From: a virus
Strand: one strand, 5' to 3'
Length of the DNA stretch: 64,000 bases
Virus record (IMG/VR): IMGVR_UViG_3300017971_000276
Location: 1-64,000 of that record
Shown: piece by piece, positions 1-7,262 of the stretch
Position numbering within the stretch: position 1 is the stretch's first letter
Layout of the letters: every line of letters starts with the position of its first letter
Position numbers and translations under genes: made by a program
Notes under the pieces: model-generated
Told to the model about the DNA's origin: nothing
Database searches by the model: none
What the model saw: only the letters and a program-made list of their open reading frames with translations

Positions 1-231
1 GGTGGCACCCTACCACCACTACTTAATACTAGGTCTACCAAAATATTTTTCTTTTCTACTTCTCTTATAGATTTTTGTTTTTCAAAATCTTTTCTCTAAA
101 AATATATATTTCTCAATTTATCCCCTATATAGATCTTGACAATCTATCCGAGCGTGGCTATCTATATCATTATAACTATGGACAAATTGTCCTTAAGCCA
201 AATTGGCAAACATCTAATAGGAGGTGCAGAG
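1..231 (+). other. Non-coding leader upstream of hsp20
   Basis: No convincing gene is seen before the hsp20 start. The first 17 bases hold a short inverted repeat (GGTGG at 1-5, CCACC at 13-17) that may be part of a terminator cut by the window edge. It is followed by a T-rich stretch (about 44-120) and a candidate promoter. A small open frame beginning at 75 overlaps hsp20 out of frame and has no ribosome binding site, so it is not called. Confidence 0.6.
136..164 (+). promoter_or_regulatory. Candidate sigma70-type promoter
   Basis: A perfect -35 TTGACA at 136-141 is followed after 17 bases by TATCTA at 159-164, a weak -10 match. It lies about 70 bases before the hsp20 start in the only long leader of the window. 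The weak -10 keeps confidence moderate. Confidence 0.4.
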
Positions 232-642
232 ATGAGAAAATCTTATCTAATCAGAGACTTACCATTATTATTCGACACATTTTTTCTTAAATGGCCTGAA
301 GCGGCGAAACCACCGATGGATAATTTCCCTATCCTTGACAGCGATGCTTCAAATGGCGAACAATTAAAAGGATGGGAGATTCAATTAGCTCTTGCTGGCT
401 TTACAGAAAAGGATGTAAGGGTTTGGTATGAAGGACAGACTTTACATATTGGAGGAGATAATAGTTCTAACGAAAATATTGGTAGTAAATTCTCTTGTTC
501 TTTTCATCATACCTTAGCTATTTCTAAAGATTTAGATCTAAAGGAGTCTGAAGTTTCTTTAAAAGAAGGCATCCTTTCTATTAAGATCCCGATAAATAGT
601 TCAATAAGAAAAGAGAATCATTTATTTGGTTCTTGTAAATAG
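232..642 (+). CDS. Hsp20-type small heat-shock protein
   Basis: A 136-residue protein with an alpha-crystallin domain at about residues 48-122. It starts at the strand around GWEIQLALAGF, continues through the EKDV..WYEGQTLHIGG strand pair, and ends at GILSIKIP, the family's G-[VI]-L strand. Such proteins are ATP-independent holdases that bind unfolding proteins. The start at 232 is chosen over the in-frame ATG at 136 because AGGAGG (219-224) sits 7 bases before it and the family core begins downstream. The tail is short. With the GroES-like gene at 1892 it makes a small chaperone set at the head of the virion gene block, so a role in folding or assembling virion proteins is a reasonable inference. 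Confidence 0.85.
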   Translation: MRKSYLIRDLPLLFDTFFLKWPEAAKPPMDNFPILDSDASNGEQLKGWEIQLALAGFTEKDVRVWYEGQTLHIGGDNSSNENIGSKFSCSFHHTLAISKDLDLKESEVSLKEGILSIKIPINSSIRKENHLFGSCK

Positions 643-680
643 CTTTGTCTTCCGATCTATCTTTCCTTTCTTAATTCTTG

Positions 681-689
681 TGCTATACT
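681..689 (+). promoter_or_regulatory. Extended -10 promoter
   Basis: TGCTATACT matches the extended -10 pattern TGnTATAAT with one mismatch. It lies in the 101-base gap between hsp20 and the TTG-start membrane gene at 744. No -35 is visible at 16-18 bases upstream, which extended -10 promoters do not need. Confidence 0.5.
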
Positions 690-743
690 TAATTTAAGCG
701 AAAACCTTTTTGGGGGAGGGCCAACAAAAGGGAGGAATATAAA

Positions 744-1073
744 TTGACTGATACGGATGATAAGATTGCTGTTGCCATTAAGAGATCTCAACCTGATTGG
801 GCGAAGTGGATTGGCTTACTTTTGACAGTACTCTCTCTTACTGTAGCTGCTGTTGTGTGGGCGAGCACAGAACATTCTGATATTCGATCCTGGACAGCAG
901 ATCAAGACTATGTTACAAAACAAGAGTTAGAAAAGTCTTTTGAGAGACAATACGTACCAAAAGAAGATTTTTCTAGAGTAGAACAGAGTATTATTGATCA
1001 AAAAGAGGATATAAAAGAAATCAAAGATAAGGTTGACAAAATCTTTGAAGTTATCCACAGAAGAAACAGGTGA
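744..1073 (+). CDS. Membrane-anchored coiled-coil protein
   Basis: 109 residues beginning with TTG, supported by GGAGG at 731-735. A basic N-terminal stretch is followed by one hydrophobic segment at about residues 22-41 (W-I-G-L-L-L-T-V-L-S-L...), with no signal peptidase site visible. The rest is a charged helix rich in E/K heptads, ending in KIFEVIHRRNR. The layout suggests a single-pass membrane protein with a coiled-coil tail. Phage proteins of this shape include holin accessory and spanin-like factors, but no family could be assigned. It is followed after 3 bases by the next gene and is probably co-transcribed from the promoter at 681. Confidence 0.65.
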   Translation: MTDTDDKIAVAIKRSQPDWAKWIGLLLTVLSLTVAAVVWASTEHSDIRSWTADQDYVTKQELEKSFERQYVPKEDFSRVEQSIIDQKEDIKEIKDKVDKIFEVIHRRNR

Positions 1074-1076
1074 TCT

Positions 1077-1361
1077 ATGAATGATCCTCGTAACGATACC
1101 CTACTAAAGTTAGCTTCCCTTAGAGACTCCCTAATACAGTTTGCCAAGCCCGAAGTCCTTAAAAAAATTCTAGACCTTTGTGAAGCTCTTGGCACCGATA
1201 GAAACTCATTCGTTAAACAGTTTAAGTTCTGGGCAGAGAAGAATGGTGAAGATTGTCGCTACGCTGCGATGGCCAAACAATTCTTTTTACAGGATCAAGC
1301 AGAAAGTGTTGCCAAACAGATAAATTGGCTCTATCATAACTGGAGCAAATATTATGAATAA
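1077..1361 (+). CDS. Small helical protein of unknown function
   Basis: 94 residues, predicted mostly helical, with two cysteines and a tryptophan/tyrosine-rich end (INWLYHNWSKYYE). No motif of a known family was recognised. The start ATG lies 3 bases after the previous stop and AGGTGAT (1067-1073) can serve as ribosome binding site. It sits between the membrane protein and the tail-tube-like gene, in an operon of small genes that includes the co-chaperonin. Whether it is structural, regulatory or an assembly factor cannot be told. Confidence 0.6.
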   Translation: MNDPRNDTLLKLASLRDSLIQFAKPEVLKKILDLCEALGTDRNSFVKQFKFWAEKNGEDCRYAAMAKQFFLQDQAESVAKQINWLYHNWSKYYE

Positions 1362-1371
1362 GGAGAACAAT

Positions 1372-1842
1372 ATGGAACTTAGAAACAAACTTTGTCGTCT
1401 TTTAGAAATCGCGCAAGAAAAACTATCTCCGCCGAAACAGGATCTCAGTTTTGAAAGGCTGATCTATACAATGGGCTCTGCCGATCCTCGTCCCTTCTCA
1501 AAGCTTACAAAAGGTTATAATTCTTTCTCAGGTTGTGACATCAAAATTATCATAGATGGTAAAACATCTGCTGCAACACAAAGCCTTTGTTGCGACGAAT
1601 ACATCGATGAAGAAGGCAAGAGACAAGTATCAGGTTCTGCTTCTTTTATTGTTTTTGATAAACCTTTTGATTATCTTGGCAAAACAGTAAGACTTATCGC
1701 CAATGGCGCAGACGAGTATGGGAATTTCGCTACATTCTTTGATGAGGAAGTTACATTCATTTCTAAAAAATATGAGTTATCTATTGAGAATGTTGTGGTT
1801 GAAGAACACTATACTTTCAAAATGAAAACCAAAGATGAATAA
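1372..1842 (+). CDS. Rearranged relative of the tail tube protein
   Basis: 156 residues. The start at 1372 has AAGGAG about 8 bases upstream; an in-frame ATG at 1354 overlaps the previous gene and lacks a site. The protein shares exact blocks with the tail tube protein at 26163: YTMGSADPR (residues 32-40), GYNSFSG-x-DIK (48-58), a GS-x2-FI-x-FD strand, and a C-terminal part ending SIEN-VV-EEHYTF against SIDD-IV-SEHSYTY. The first two blocks occur in the opposite order from the tube protein. It is clearly homologous to the phage's own tube but remodelled and much shorter. A tail-assembly or baseplate-associated role is inferred only from that relation; it lies far from the tail genes, beside chaperones. 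Confidence 0.75.
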   Translation: MELRNKLCRLLEIAQEKLSPPKQDLSFERLIYTMGSADPRPFSKLTKGYNSFSGCDIKIIIDGKTSAATQSLCCDEYIDEEGKRQVSGSASFIVFDKPFDYLGKTVRLIANGADEYGNFATFFDEEVTFISKKYELSIENVVVEEHYTFKMKTKDE

Positions 1843-1891
1843 GAGAGTAAACCTCGTCAAAAAGACAGTAATTGCTTATAAGGAGAACAAC

Positions 1892-2161
1892 ATGTTAAAA
1901 CCGACCACTGATTGGATCCTAACCAAGCCTGTAGCACAAAAAGAGAAAGTAACCGACTCTGGTATTGTCCTTGTTACTAAAGAAGAGGATTCTACTAAAC
2001 TTGTTGAGATTGTTTCTTTTGGCCCCGGCGCAAACAAAGACTCCTCCTTGAAGGCAGGAGATATCGTAATGGTTCCAACTCAAACAGGCTATAAAGTAGA
2101 ATTCGATGGTGAAGCTTTCGAGATGGCCAAAGAACAAAACTTTCTAGGAGTTATTGAATAA
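1892..2161 (+). CDS. GroES-like co-chaperonin (Cpn10 fold)
   Basis: 89 residues with the Cpn10 layout: an N-terminal strand (PTTDWILTKPV), a mobile-loop region with SGIVLV, the VEIVSFGPGA strand and the LKAGDIVMVP strand, ending in FLGVIE. Phage proteins of this class, such as T4 gp31, replace host GroES as the lid of GroEL so that the capsid protein can fold. No groEL is seen in the window, so it would work with the host chaperonin. The start at 1892 has AAGGAG at 1879-1884; the upstream in-frame ATG at 1835 overlaps the previous gene. The stop overlaps the next start (TAATG). Confidence 0.8.
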   Translation: MLKPTTDWILTKPVAQKEKVTDSGIVLVTKEEDSTKLVEIVSFGPGANKDSSLKAGDIVMVPTQTGYKVEFDGEAFEMAKEQNFLGVIE

Positions 2162-2550
2162 TGAATAGAAAAAGAATAGATCCCATGAAGTATCCTCTAA
2201 AAGAAGGAGAGTCATGGTGGATAGTACATCCTAATCAAAAGGGTGTAGAGTTCAAAGTTCCTTCAGGAGGAGTAACAGTCTGTACTTCAGACTTCCTAGA
2301 CTTCAAACAGAATACTGTTTATACAATCCTGGGTAATGATCCTCATAATGGTTGGATTACACTCCAGTCTTCTATTGAAGTTGTTGAGATGCCCTACTAT
2401 CTATTTGCAAGATACTTTGATGCAGAAGCCTTTGTTAGAGGTATTCTTAATGATCCTACAGAGCTTGAGGGAGCAGAACCGTTTAACTATAGACCGACCC
2501 TCCCAAAAAAGCCGAGCCAACAAATCGAGCTATTTGAGGATGTAAAATAA
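2161..2550 (+). CDS. Hypothetical beta-rich protein
   Basis: 129 residues with alternating hydrophobic strands (SWWIVHP, GVEFKVP, GGVTVCT, NTVYTILG, GWITLQS) and an acidic end (IELFEDVK). No family was recognised. It starts in the TAATG overlap with the co-chaperonin gene and ends in a TAATG overlap with the ATPase gene, so it is translationally coupled to both. The small beta-barrel look would fit a minor virion or adaptor protein, but that is only inference. Confidence 0.6.
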   Translation: MNRKRIDPMKYPLKEGESWWIVHPNQKGVEFKVPSGGVTVCTSDFLDFKQNTVYTILGNDPHNGWITLQSSIEVVEMPYYLFARYFDAEAFVRGILNDPTELEGAEPFNYRPTLPKKPSQQIELFEDVK

Positions 2551-3104
2551 TGCTAGATATTATGAGATTTTTAAATCCTATTCAATTAAAATTTGTGACT
2601 TCTGAAGATACTTGTGTATCTCTTCTTGGGAAGCGTAGATCAGGAAAAACATATACAGCTTTATATACGGTACTTTATCAGATGCTTACTAAAGAAAATA
2701 TTTCTGTAGTTTATGCTGGGCCATACAAGACGCATGTCGATGTCTTCTTCTCTTCTCTCAAGTCTATATTATCTGAATTAGAAGTAGAAGTTGTCAAAGA
2801 TATTAAAGCTCCGTATTATGAGTTGCGTCTTAGTAATGGAAGTCGTATTCGTGGGTTCTCAACTGCGAGTGGAGTTGCTGCTAAAGGTCAAGATGCTGAT
2901 TTGATTCTGCTTGAAGAAGCACAAACGATAGATAAGTTATCTTTTATGGGAATCTTTCTTCCTATGTTGCATTCTAATCCAAAGATTAAGATTAGAACTA
3001 TTGGTACTTTTGATGAATCTACAATTGCAGACAATGCTCTGTTTTCTTCGTTATTTATTTACAATAACAAACAAATTGTTCTTCCTTTGGAAGGTGTGAG
3101 ATAA
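2550..3104 (+). CDS. Terminase-like ATPase lacking the nuclease domain
   Basis: 184 residues containing a complete terminase-type ATPase lobe: Walker A GKRRSGKT (27-34), Walker B DLILLEEA (117-124), and a coupling-like segment TIGTFDEST. It aligns with residues about 118-255 of the full terminase at 8081; shared blocks include APYYE, NGSR-x-RGF and GQDAD. There is no RNase H-like nuclease domain. Key ATPase residues are intact, so it looks like a maintained paralogue rather than decay. It could assist packaging, regulate the motor, or have another ATPase role in assembly. It is coupled to its upstream neighbour by TAATG and is followed after 1 base by the Zn-binding gene. Confidence 0.75.
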   Translation: MLDIMRFLNPIQLKFVTSEDTCVSLLGKRRSGKTYTALYTVLYQMLTKENISVVYAGPYKTHVDVFFSSLKSILSELEVEVVKDIKAPYYELRLSNGSRIRGFSTASGVAAKGQDADLILLEEAQTIDKLSFMGIFLPMLHSNPKIKIRTIGTFDESTIADNALFSSLFIYNNKQIVLPLEGVR

Positions 3105-3105
3105 C

Positions 3106-3903
3106 ATGGGTGGATCTGGTTCAGGAAAGCCTAAAGGCGAATTACTTAGATTAGATGGCCATGAGCTTATTGATGGCAAGATTCAGAAGTCTAAATTCTT
3201 TGATTTTTTAGGGATGGATTTATCTGACTATAGTAATGTTACTATGACTCCAGAACAAGCTCTTAAATTTAAGAATACTGTTGTCAGGATGAAGTATGGA
3301 GTTGCTGCTGCGATCCCAATGATTTGTGGCGGACCAAAGTGTCCGAATAAACTTTGTGCATTTCATGATGGAGGTGGTTATCCTTTAGGAAAACAATGTC
3401 TCTATGAGGTTCGTATGATTCAAGCTCTGACACGAAGTTATATGGAAGACTTGGCAGTTGATCCAGATAGTCCTTCTGAAATGACTCTTATTAATAAATT
3501 AGTCGAATGTGATTTGATTGATTATCGCGCCAACCTTGGCCTATCAGGTGGCGTAGATGAAGAAGCAGCAACTCTTCTTTCTACGTCAGTTGTGGATAAT
3601 GGCAAAACGATGTCTGAGTCTATAGCAGTTCATCCTCTTCTAGATGCTAAAGATCGAGCTAATAGAACTCGTATGCAAATACAAGATGCTTTTGCTGCTA
3701 CACGTAGAGAGAAATATAAAAAAGCTGCAGCTCTTAAAAAGTCAGAAGATACAGATGCATCTACCTTCCTTGCCGAAATCAAGTCTGTATTTGAGGAAAC
3801 TCCTCAGCAAGCAGTCTCATCTCTTGATAAAATTAAAGAAGACGCTAAGAAAGTGTCTGAAGATCTTTCAGTCGTAGATGTAGATTGGAGTGCTGATGAA
3901 TAG
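3106..3903 (+). CDS. Zn-binding packaging-associated protein, candidate terminase small subunit
   Basis: 265 residues. The N-terminus is short and Gly/Ser/Lys-rich (GGSGSGKPKG). A likely zinc site comprises C74, C79, C84, H87 and C98 in the stretch from MICGG to LGKQC. A helical region follows, and an acidic tail ends VDVDWSADE. Phage proteins with a similar Cys cluster and PxGxxC end occur near terminase genes. The location between a terminase-like ATPase and the terminase large subunit favours a DNA-recognition role, but no helix-turn-helix was identified, so the small-subunit call is tentative. Confidence 0.5.
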   Translation: MGGSGSGKPKGELLRLDGHELIDGKIQKSKFFDFLGMDLSDYSNVTMTPEQALKFKNTVVRMKYGVAAAIPMICGGPKCPNKLCAFHDGGGYPLGKQCLYEVRMIQALTRSYMEDLAVDPDSPSEMTLINKLVECDLIDYRANLGLSGGVDEEAATLLSTSVVDNGKTMSESIAVHPLLDAKDRANRTRMQIQDAFAATRREKYKKAAALKKSEDTDASTFLAEIKSVFEETPQQAVSSLDKIKEDAKKVSEDLSVVDVDWSADE

Positions 3904-6734
3904 TGCTAAATCTTTTTGGAATATCGTCTCTTGCTGGCTCTGGTTATCGAGGGCCAAATCCATGGCTTAATCCTACTTATAACCAAGCAGAAGATATTGA
4001 ACGCTATAAAATGATGCGTGCTTCTAAGCTTGGGTCTTCAGAAGCAGAACTATATAAATACTACACTCAGAAAGAAGAAGCTCCAGAGTGGCTTTCCGCA
4101 ACAGCTAGTGCAGGTAGTGCTCTTCACTTACTAGAAGAAGCAAAAGCAGTTAAAGAAGGCAGAGTGAATGCAGCAGAAGAATTTCTCTATGATCCGTCAA
4201 CAATGACAACTGGTCATATTGATATTACTTATCGTTCTGGTGCACCAGCTGATATTAAAACTGTTTCTGCTAAAAGATTTGCTCAAGTCCGGCAACAAGG
4301 TGCATTTAAGAAACATGTTCATCAGTTAAATTGGTATATGAACCAAAAGAACTCTGAAACTGGTTATCTTGAATATATTAATCGTGATGATACTTCTCAG
4401 AGACTTACTCTTGAAATTGGCTATGATCCTGCAATGTATGAGAGAGACATGGAAAAAGTCTCTAGAGTTCGTCGTCGAGTTGAAAGAGAAATTGAAGCTG
4501 GAATATTAAATGAGGATATGCTTCCTAAAACTGCATCTTTAGAAAGATTACAGGAAGCAGCAATTGAGGAAGCTGGTCAGGCTCTTGAAAATACTAAAAG
4601 GATTCCTTATTTAGAGAAGGTTTATCAAGAAGAGATGGACTATCTCAATTCGGTTTCTGCTAAACGAAATCTTCGTAGATCACAGAGAAGATATCAAGGA
4701 TCAAAAGACCAAGTAGCTCAAGGCGGTCAAAGGTGGAGTGGCAGAGATGACAACTATAATACAATTGAAGGTCTTCGTCACGGTGGTGCAGCAGAACACG
4801 TAAGAAAGTCATTAACTGCTTTTGGTTCTGGTTATCAGCGGAATGTCTCTTTGATTCATGTTGCAAAAGGTACTGATACTAGCGAAATTGAAAGAGAAGG
4901 TCTCCTTCCAAGTAAAACAGAGAAAGGTCTTGCTGGAGATGCAGTATATGCAACAACCAAAGAATGGTTCTCTCAAGCTACAGAAGAACAAAAATCTGGA
5001 TTAGGAATTCCTTATGGTTCGGCTTTTGAGTTTAAGGTAGATCCAAAAACTGTATCTGCTGGATGGTCAGAAGGTGGATTCTTTGGGTTGTTCCCGGAAT
5101 ACAAACAAGAAGCTCTTTCTTCTTTCTTGCAAAGAGAAGACAAGCCAGATATTTATGAAGTTACTGTCCCTTATAAAATTAATCCTAGTCAATTAAAGAA
5201 AATCTCTCCAAGAGAATCAAATGAGATTAGTACTGATGAATCTTCTTTCTCTGGTCTTGATGCCATTAAATATGGCGCAAGTGCAACAATGTTATATGCT
5301 GGGCTGACAGCAAAGAATATCCCTTTTAGGGACAGAATGGAAAAGATAGTTGGTAAGAAAGCAGCTCCGTTTGTAACAAAAGCGCCTGCTGCAATTTGGT
5401 TAAGTAATGAAATGCTTTCTCTTTCTACTGATCCTTCGTTAGAAAATGCTGCTCGTTTTGGATTGGGAGTAGCAGGGTGGGAATTAGGAATGAGACAAGG
5501 TACGAAATTAGGCGAGCGATTAGCAAAAGGGAAACATAAGGGTATACCAGGTGTTATTGGTCATATAATGGCTCCTATTGCGTCTAGTGCTTTGTCAAGT
5601 TTATTTAAGCCTTCTAATAGGCCAATTGAAGAGATTGAAGGTTTGCATCCTGGCTCAGAAGGCCTTGGAACTCAATCAGTTCGAGAAATTAGTGCTTTTG
5701 GTTCTGGGTTCGATGCTCTTAAGTCATATCTCCAAAATGAGACGGTAACAAAAGGCAAAAGAGCTTTCTTCTCTGGTCCACAGAAAGAATATGCTGGTTC
5801 TGAGTCTATTATCTCTAGTGCTTTTAGTGGAAGAGATGATGCATATAATACTATTGAAGGTTTACATCCAGGGTCAAATGGGATGGGAGCTTCTTCTATT
5901 AGAAGTCTTACTGATTTTGGTTCTGGTTGGGATCCTCTTAAAGCATTAGCCAGGAACATATTTAAAGATGTAGATAAAGACCAGGCTTTTAAGAAATTAG
6001 TTGGATCTTCAGAATTTCAATCTGCATTAGAACAAGCGACTCAGAAAGGTATTATTGGAGAAGGCATGTTTGGGTCTGTAAGGAAGATGGAGGGAGTTTT
6101 TAGAGGTAAGAAATTTACCTTCGCTAGAAAGACTGGAGAGATTGGGGAACAAGAAGTAGCTGCTATGCGAGCTGCAGAATCTACAGTTGCACCTTCCGTT
6201 TATTCTGCAAAGCCTGGTCAAATCGATATGGAGTTATTTTCTGGCAAGACATTAGGTGAATTAGCACCTAAAGATATTTCTGCACTTGAAGGAAAAGTTA
6301 CTTCTGCTTTTTCTAAAATTCATAGAGCGGGATACGAACATGCAGATCCTCATCTTGGAAATGTGTTTATTACTGATAAAGATCAAATTGGTATTATTGA
6401 CTTTGGTAATGCAAGAAATCTAGCAGAAGTAGGAGGGACTAATGCTGCTAGTGGAGATATTGATATTGTCTCTAGGCTTATTAAAGCTGCTTCAGAAGAG
6501 AAGTCTCAGTTGGCTGCTATTGATCCATTTGCTGCAGCTGATCCGTTTGCTGCTCAACAAGTAGGTTTGCAGGATGTAATGGCTCAACTTCCTGATCCAG
6601 CAATAGACAAAGCAAGAGCTAAAAGAATGAAGAAATTCCGACAAGTGAGTACAGATGCTGTTGGTATTGGCCATAGAGCAGCTTATAAAGCAGGTAGAAA
6701 ACATTCTGGGTTTAGATCAACAGAATCAATGTAG
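3903..6734 (+). CDS. Multidomain PD-(D/E)XK nuclease / ART-like / kinase-like protein
   Basis: 943 residues with a GTG start inside the previous stop (TAGTG). Residues about 35-215 look like a PD-(D/E)XK nuclease of the RecB/Cas4 type: GHID with D107, D117-I-K119-T and Q141-x3-Y145. Residues about 315-440 (HVAKGTD, I-x3-GLLP, GDAVYAT) resemble an ADP-ribosyltransferase fold; this is weak. Residues about 715-870 look like a kinase: glycine loop GEGMFGSV (719-726), K743, catalytic loop H813-A-D815-P-H-L-G-N820, and D833-F-G. The H-x-D-x-H-x2-N form is like ABC1/RIO/Bud32 kinases. Three copies of an IEGL...FGSG motif link the parts. It probably is a virion cargo or effector protein; targets are unknown. 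Confidence 0.6.
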   Translation: MLNLFGISSLAGSGYRGPNPWLNPTYNQAEDIERYKMMRASKLGSSEAELYKYYTQKEEAPEWLSATASAGSALHLLEEAKAVKEGRVNAAEEFLYDPSTMTTGHIDITYRSGAPADIKTVSAKRFAQVRQQGAFKKHVHQLNWYMNQKNSETGYLEYINRDDTSQRLTLEIGYDPAMYERDMEKVSRVRRRVEREIEAGILNEDMLPKTASLERLQEAAIEEAGQALENTKRIPYLEKVYQEEMDYLNSVSAKRNLRRSQRRYQGSKDQVAQGGQRWSGRDDNYNTIEGLRHGGAAEHVRKSLTAFGSGYQRNVSLIHVAKGTDTSEIEREGLLPSKTEKGLAGDAVYATTKEWFSQATEEQKSGLGIPYGSAFEFKVDPKTVSAGWSEGGFFGLFPEYKQEALSSFLQREDKPDIYEVTVPYKINPSQLKKISPRESNEISTDESSFSGLDAIKYGASATMLYAGLTAKNIPFRDRMEKIVGKKAAPFVTKAPAAIWLSNEMLSLSTDPSLENAARFGLGVAGWELGMRQGTKLGERLAKGKHKGIPGVIGHIMAPIASSALSSLFKPSNRPIEEIEGLHPGSEGLGTQSVREISAFGSGFDALKSYLQNETVTKGKRAFFSGPQKEYAGSESIISSAFSGRDDAYNTIEGLHPGSNGMGASSIRSLTDFGSGWDPLKALARNIFKDVDKDQAFKKLVGSSEFQSALEQATQKGIIGEGMFGSVRKMEGVFRGKKFTFARKTGEIGEQEVAAMRAAESTVAPSVYSAKPGQIDMELFSGKTLGELAPKDISALEGKVTSAFSKIHRAGYEHADPHLGNVFITDKDQIGIIDFGNARNLAEVGGTNAASGDIDIVSRLIKAASEEKSQLAAIDPFAAADPFAAQQVGLQDVMAQLPDPAIDKARAKRMKKFRQVSTDAVGIGHRAAYKAGRKHSGFRSTESM
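4734..4839 (+). repeat. IEGL-FGSG linker motif, copy 1
   Basis: Coding repeat with the pattern SGRDD-x-YNTIEGL-x-HGG...R-x-SLTAFGSGY. It lies between the nuclease-like domain and the ART-like region of the 943-residue protein. Confidence 0.7.
5622..5735 (+). repeat. IEGL-FGSG linker motif, copy 2
   Basis: Coding repeat with EIEGLHPGS...SVREISAFGSGFDALK. It lacks the SGRDD start found in copies 1 and 3 and lies after a hydrophobic Gly/Ala region. Confidence 0.7.
5820..5946 (+). repeat. IEGL-FGSG linker motif, copy 3
   Basis: Coding repeat with SGRDDAYNTIEGLHPGS...SIRSLTDFGSGWDPLK. It stands directly before the kinase-like domain. Copies 2 and 3 share the IEGLHPGS block exactly. Confidence 0.7.
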
Positions 6735-6743
6735 TGCTATAAT
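6735..6743 (+). promoter_or_regulatory. Extended -10 promoter TGCTATAAT
   Basis: A perfect TGnTATAAT match just after the stop of the 943-residue gene and about 43 bases before the glycine-rich gene at 6786. No -35 is visible at standard spacing. The predicted transcript start near 6750 falls inside the hairpin at 6744-6764. Confidence 0.6.
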
Positions 6744-6768
6744 ATAGAAAGATATAATTTCTATTTTT
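6744..6768 (+). terminator. Weak hairpin with T-tail overlapping a promoter
   Basis: ATAGAAA (6744-6750), a 7-base loop and TTTCTAT (6758-6764) form a 7-bp AT-rich stem followed by TTTT. A transcript from upstream could form it, while one starting at the overlapping promoter would lack the 5' arm. The stem is weak, so its efficiency is uncertain. Confidence 0.35.
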
Positions 6769-6785
6769 AAGGAGTGTGAAAATAT

Positions 6786-7262
6786 ATGTTTGGAAAATTA
6801 CTTGCAGGAACATTAGGCGGTGCTGCTATTGGTGGTCTTTATGGAGCTTCTGGAGGAGGAGGAATGGGTGGAGCTATCGGAGGGGCAGTAATGGGAGGAG
6901 CTTTTGGTGGAGCTGGATTTCGTGCTGCTCGTAGATTTGGTGCTGCCAGAGGGATGAGTATAGCAGGAGGAATGAGAAGAGGCTTAGAGTCTGGTATTCG
7001 AGGAGCTAGATGGGGCAGAGGCAAGCTTACTGGTGTCGCAGCAAGATCTCTTGTTGGAGGTGCTGGGTATGGTGGAGTTGCTGCTGGATATGGTGCAGAT
7101 CTTACAAGAGCAGCTGGGATGGGAATGGCTACTGCTCGTGGTGCTATTGGACGTAATGCTACTGCTGTAAATAAATATGGTGGTATGGCACTTGGCGCAA
7201 TAGGCACAGCTTCTGCTGCTCATATTGGATCTTCAATTATGGCTTCTAATAGAGGGTACTAA
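6786..7262 (+). CDS. Glycine-zipper protein, probably membrane-active
   Basis: 158 residues dominated by Gly and Ala, with many GxxxG and AxxxG spacings (for example GGAAIGGLYGAS and GGAIGGAVMGGAFGG). Hydrophobic Gly-zipper segments alternate with Arg-rich turns (GFRAARRFGAARG, GIRGARWGRG). There is no signal peptide. Such composition is typical of small proteins that insert into or oligomerise in membranes; phage injection or pore proteins can look like this. Its start follows AAGGAG at 6769-6774, and its stop overlaps the start of the next Gly-rich gene (TAATG). No named family is recognised. Confidence 0.6.
   Translation: MFGKLLAGTLGGAAIGGLYGASGGGGMGGAIGGAVMGGAFGGAGFRAARRFGAARGMSIAGGMRRGLESGIRGARWGRGKLTGVAARSLVGGAGYGGVAAGYGADLTRAAGMGMATARGAIGRNATAVNKYGGMALGAIGTASAAHIGSSIMASNRGY

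Noticed and set aside
75-290. Small + strand open frame overlapping hsp20
   Set aside because: No ribosome site, low-complexity translation, and it conflicts with the well-supported hsp20 frame.
6839-7207. Minus-strand Pro/Ala-rich frame
   Set aside because: It is the antisense of the Gly/Ala-rich coding repeat in the 6786 gene; composition alone keeps it open.
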